A DNA stretch of 64,000 nt from CAZWSX01 sp964636985 (GTDB taxonomy: Bacteria; Planctomycetota; Planctomycetia; Pirellulales; Pirellulaceae), in contig CAZWSX010000010.1 of assembly GCA_964636985.1 (NCBI GenBank), positions 62,001 to 126,000 of the forward strand, read 5' to 3'. Position numbers and translations under genes: made by a program. The notes under the pieces are model-generated. The model had not been told where the DNA came from and searched no databases. It worked only from the letters and a program-made list of their open reading frames with translations. Within the stretch, counting starts at the first letter, position 1; each line of letters starts with the position of its first letter. Shown here one piece after another: positions 62,629-64,000 of the stretch.

Positions 62629-62892
62629 ATGAACACCCAACCACATGATTTGCCGCTCCGATGTCCTTGCTGTGGGTGCAAGACGCTCACCGAGCGGGCG
62701 ACGTATGAGATCTGCGAAATCTGCTTCTGGGAAGACGACGGACAGGATGATCACGACGCGGACCAGTGTCGAGGCGGGCCAAACGGGTCACTGAGCTTGC
62801 GGGAGGCGCGAGAGAACTACAAAGCGTTCGGCGCCAGCCAGGAACGCCTGATTCCGCACGTTCGACTACCTCGCCCTGACGAGACGACTTAG
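62629..62892 (+). CDS. CPCC-family cysteine-rich protein
   Basis: An 87-residue protein from the ATG at 62629. The N-terminal zinc-ribbon-like motif RCPCCGCKTLTERATYEICE followed by ICFWEDDGQDD is the CPCC family signature, with two Cys pairs (CPCC and CEIC). The acidic SLREARENYKAFGASQ stretch and the end HVRLPRPDE are typical. It is predicted to be small and cytoplasmic. No function is proven. It sits 66 bp after the preceding gene and 14 bp before the next. Confidence 0.8.
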   Translation: MNTQPHDLPLRCPCCGCKTLTERATYEICEICFWEDDGQDDHDADQCRGGPNGSLSLREARENYKAFGASQERLIPHVRLPRPDETT

Positions 62893-62906
62893 AGTGAGGT
62901 TTGCGT

Positions 62907-63335
62907 GTGAACCCGTTCCCGTTCACCTCAAAAGAGTGGCGTAAGGTCAGAACCGCCGGCCATGCGCTGATGAATGCGACGCTCGCCTATCGGGACAAAG
63001 CACGGATGCGTCACCTGCTTAGGCTCGAAGTGGTTATCGCCGAACTTCGCGAAAAGTACGGCGATCATCCGGTACTCACCGAAACACTGGCCGACTTTGT
63101 CGATTCGCCAAAGGAACGCGTTTCGCTTTATCGCTGTGCCTTAGCCGCGGCTTTCGAACACTGCTTGCCGACGTACACCATTCGGATTTCTCTCGCCCGA
63201 GTCCTGATCGAAGAGTTCAACCAAATGACGGAGGCGGGGGCCGAATTGGCGTTGTGCCGCGGTGAGGTGATGGAACAGACGGACGAGGCCGTCACCCGCG
63301 AGTGGAAAGAGCTCGTGAGGCAGTGCGCGGGCTAG
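62907..63335 (+). CDS. Hypothetical helical protein
   Basis: A 142-residue protein. The GTG at 62907 is preferred, with GTGAGG upstream; a TTG at 62901 is also in frame. It is all-helical in appearance: KEWRKVRTAGHALMNATLAY, RMRHLLRLEVVIAELREKYG, YTIRISLARVLIEEFNQMTE. There is no signal peptide and no recognised family. It is the last gene of a three-gene run. Confidence 0.5.
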   Translation: MNPFPFTSKEWRKVRTAGHALMNATLAYRDKARMRHLLRLEVVIAELREKYGDHPVLTETLADFVDSPKERVSLYRCALAAAFEHCLPTYTIRISLARVLIEEFNQMTEAGAELALCRGEVMEQTDEAVTREWKELVRQCAG

Positions 63336-63505
63336 TCGCTGGCCTCTCAAACTGCGGGATACTCCGCGTAGGGGAGTGGAAACCGCGTAAAACCGCGGAT
63401 AATGCGCCATCTTGAATTGTTCTAACGGGTGTCAGAGAATTTATCCATGTCTCGGCGGCGCTGTAGCTGCTGACGAAGGAAGGTTCCAGAAGTTCGGAGA
63501 AGGTT

Positions 63506-64000
63506 ATGAAGAAGGTTGCTCTGCTGGGCATCGCCCTCGTAGCGGCTGTTTGCTTGATGGTTCAGGCCGCTGACTCGGAATGCTTGAAGGAAGGCGATGC
63601 CGTTGCCGCCTTCAACGTGAAGGACATCACCGGCCCCAGCGCCGGCAAGTCGCTCTGCTACCGCTGCCAATACGGCAATCGCCCGGTGGTCGGCGTGTTC
63701 ACTCGCGACGCCAGCGACAAGAACCTGGCCAAGTTGGTCAGCGAAGTCGACAAAGTCGTGGAAGCGAACAAGGACAAGAAGATGGCCGCTTTCGTCATCG
63801 TGCTGACGGAAGATGCCGACAAGGTTGCCCCTAAGCTGGAAGAAATCGCCAAGCAAAACGGCATTAAGAACATTCCGCTGACCATCTTCGACGGCAACGC
63901 CGGCCCCGAAGAGTACAAGATCACCAAGGACTCGAGCACCACGGTGATGACCTGGAGCGAAGGCAAAGTGAAGACGAACGTTGCTCTCGCCAAGGGCGAA
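63506..64000 (+). CDS. Secreted thioredoxin-like protein (cut by the window end)
   Basis: The ATG at 63506, after GGAGAAGG, opens a frame that is still open at the last base (165 codons seen). It has a signal peptide (KKVALLGIALVAAVCLMVQA) followed by DAVAAFNVKDITGPSAGKSL and CYRCQYGNRPVVGVFTRDA, a peroxiredoxin/thioredoxin-like start in which a CYRC pair sits before the first strand. LAKLVSEVDKVVEANKDKKM and AAFVIVLTEDADK continue the fold. Similar exported proteins are common in planctomycetes; the reaction is unproven. The stop codon lies beyond the window. Confidence 0.7.
   Translation, partial: MKKVALLGIALVAAVCLMVQAADSECLKEGDAVAAFNVKDITGPSAGKSLCYRCQYGNRPVVGVFTRDASDKNLAKLVSEVDKVVEANKDKKMAAFVIVLTEDADKVAPKLEEIAKQNGIKNIPLTIFDGNAGPEEYKITKDSSTTVMTWSEGKVKTNVALAKGE

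Overview
The window is chromosomal DNA from a planctomycete, most likely of the Pirellulales (Rhodopirellula/Pirellula-like). The lineage call rests on gene families nearly confined to that phylum: DUF1501 sulfatase-like proteins, DUF1549/DUF1553 cytochrome-like proteins, planctomycete cytochrome c domains fused to WD40 repeats, SHD1-domain secreted proteins, DUF1598, DUF1080 hydrolases and PmoA/DUF6807 proteins. Housekeeping genes (dnaK, clpB, pheA, hemA, folD, csrA, tRNA-Lys) lie scattered among many secreted proteins of unknown role. No insertion sequence, phage, CRISPR array or rRNA operon was seen.

Layout. 1-8.2 kb: the tail of a metallophosphoesterase, small stress/enzyme genes on the minus strand (DUF899, SRPBCC), a possible ArsR remnant under a perfect sigma70-type promoter, an SHD1/WD40-like secreted protein with a shortened paralog 1.6 kb downstream, and pheA. 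8.6-21.8 kb: a chaperone district with dnaK, clpB, and a separate DUF2760-Hsp70-Hsp70(DUF3731) operon that is the strongest candidate here for an uncharacterised system. 21.8-31 kb: a SUMF1-ankyrin fusion, a lectin-fold secreted protein, a 38-cysteine secreted protein, an orphan HPt, folD, tRNA-Lys(UUU), a VOC protein and the overlapping pair ccsA/hemX-like and hemA. 31-41.9 kb: a roughly 1300-residue AsmA-like protein, kptA, a LarA-domain protein, an aminotransferase, a PEGA lipoprotein, an orphan DNA methyltransferase and a first DUF1501 protein. 42-48.7 kb: a seven-haem cytochrome with TPRs, a PmoA-family gene and a decayed second copy of its 3' end, csrA and small proteins. 49.2-58.4 kb: a co-directional block of secreted proteins, DUF1501 / PPC / DUF1549-DUF1553 / cytochrome-WD40-coiled-coil. 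58.5-64 kb: YjbQ, DUF1080, a run of small unknown genes including a CPCC protein, and the start of a secreted thioredoxin-like protein.

The main non-gene theme is several families of 40-230 bp paired-hairpin intergenic repeats. In four cases (clpB, folD, the LarA-like gene, yjbQ) the TAG stop codon of the upstream gene is the TAG at the edge of the repeat. Other direct sequence observations are the equal-length deletion paralog of the SHD1 protein, the PmoA pseudogene tail and a tandem pair of very small membrane proteins. All functional calls come from reading motifs by eye; no database search was run.
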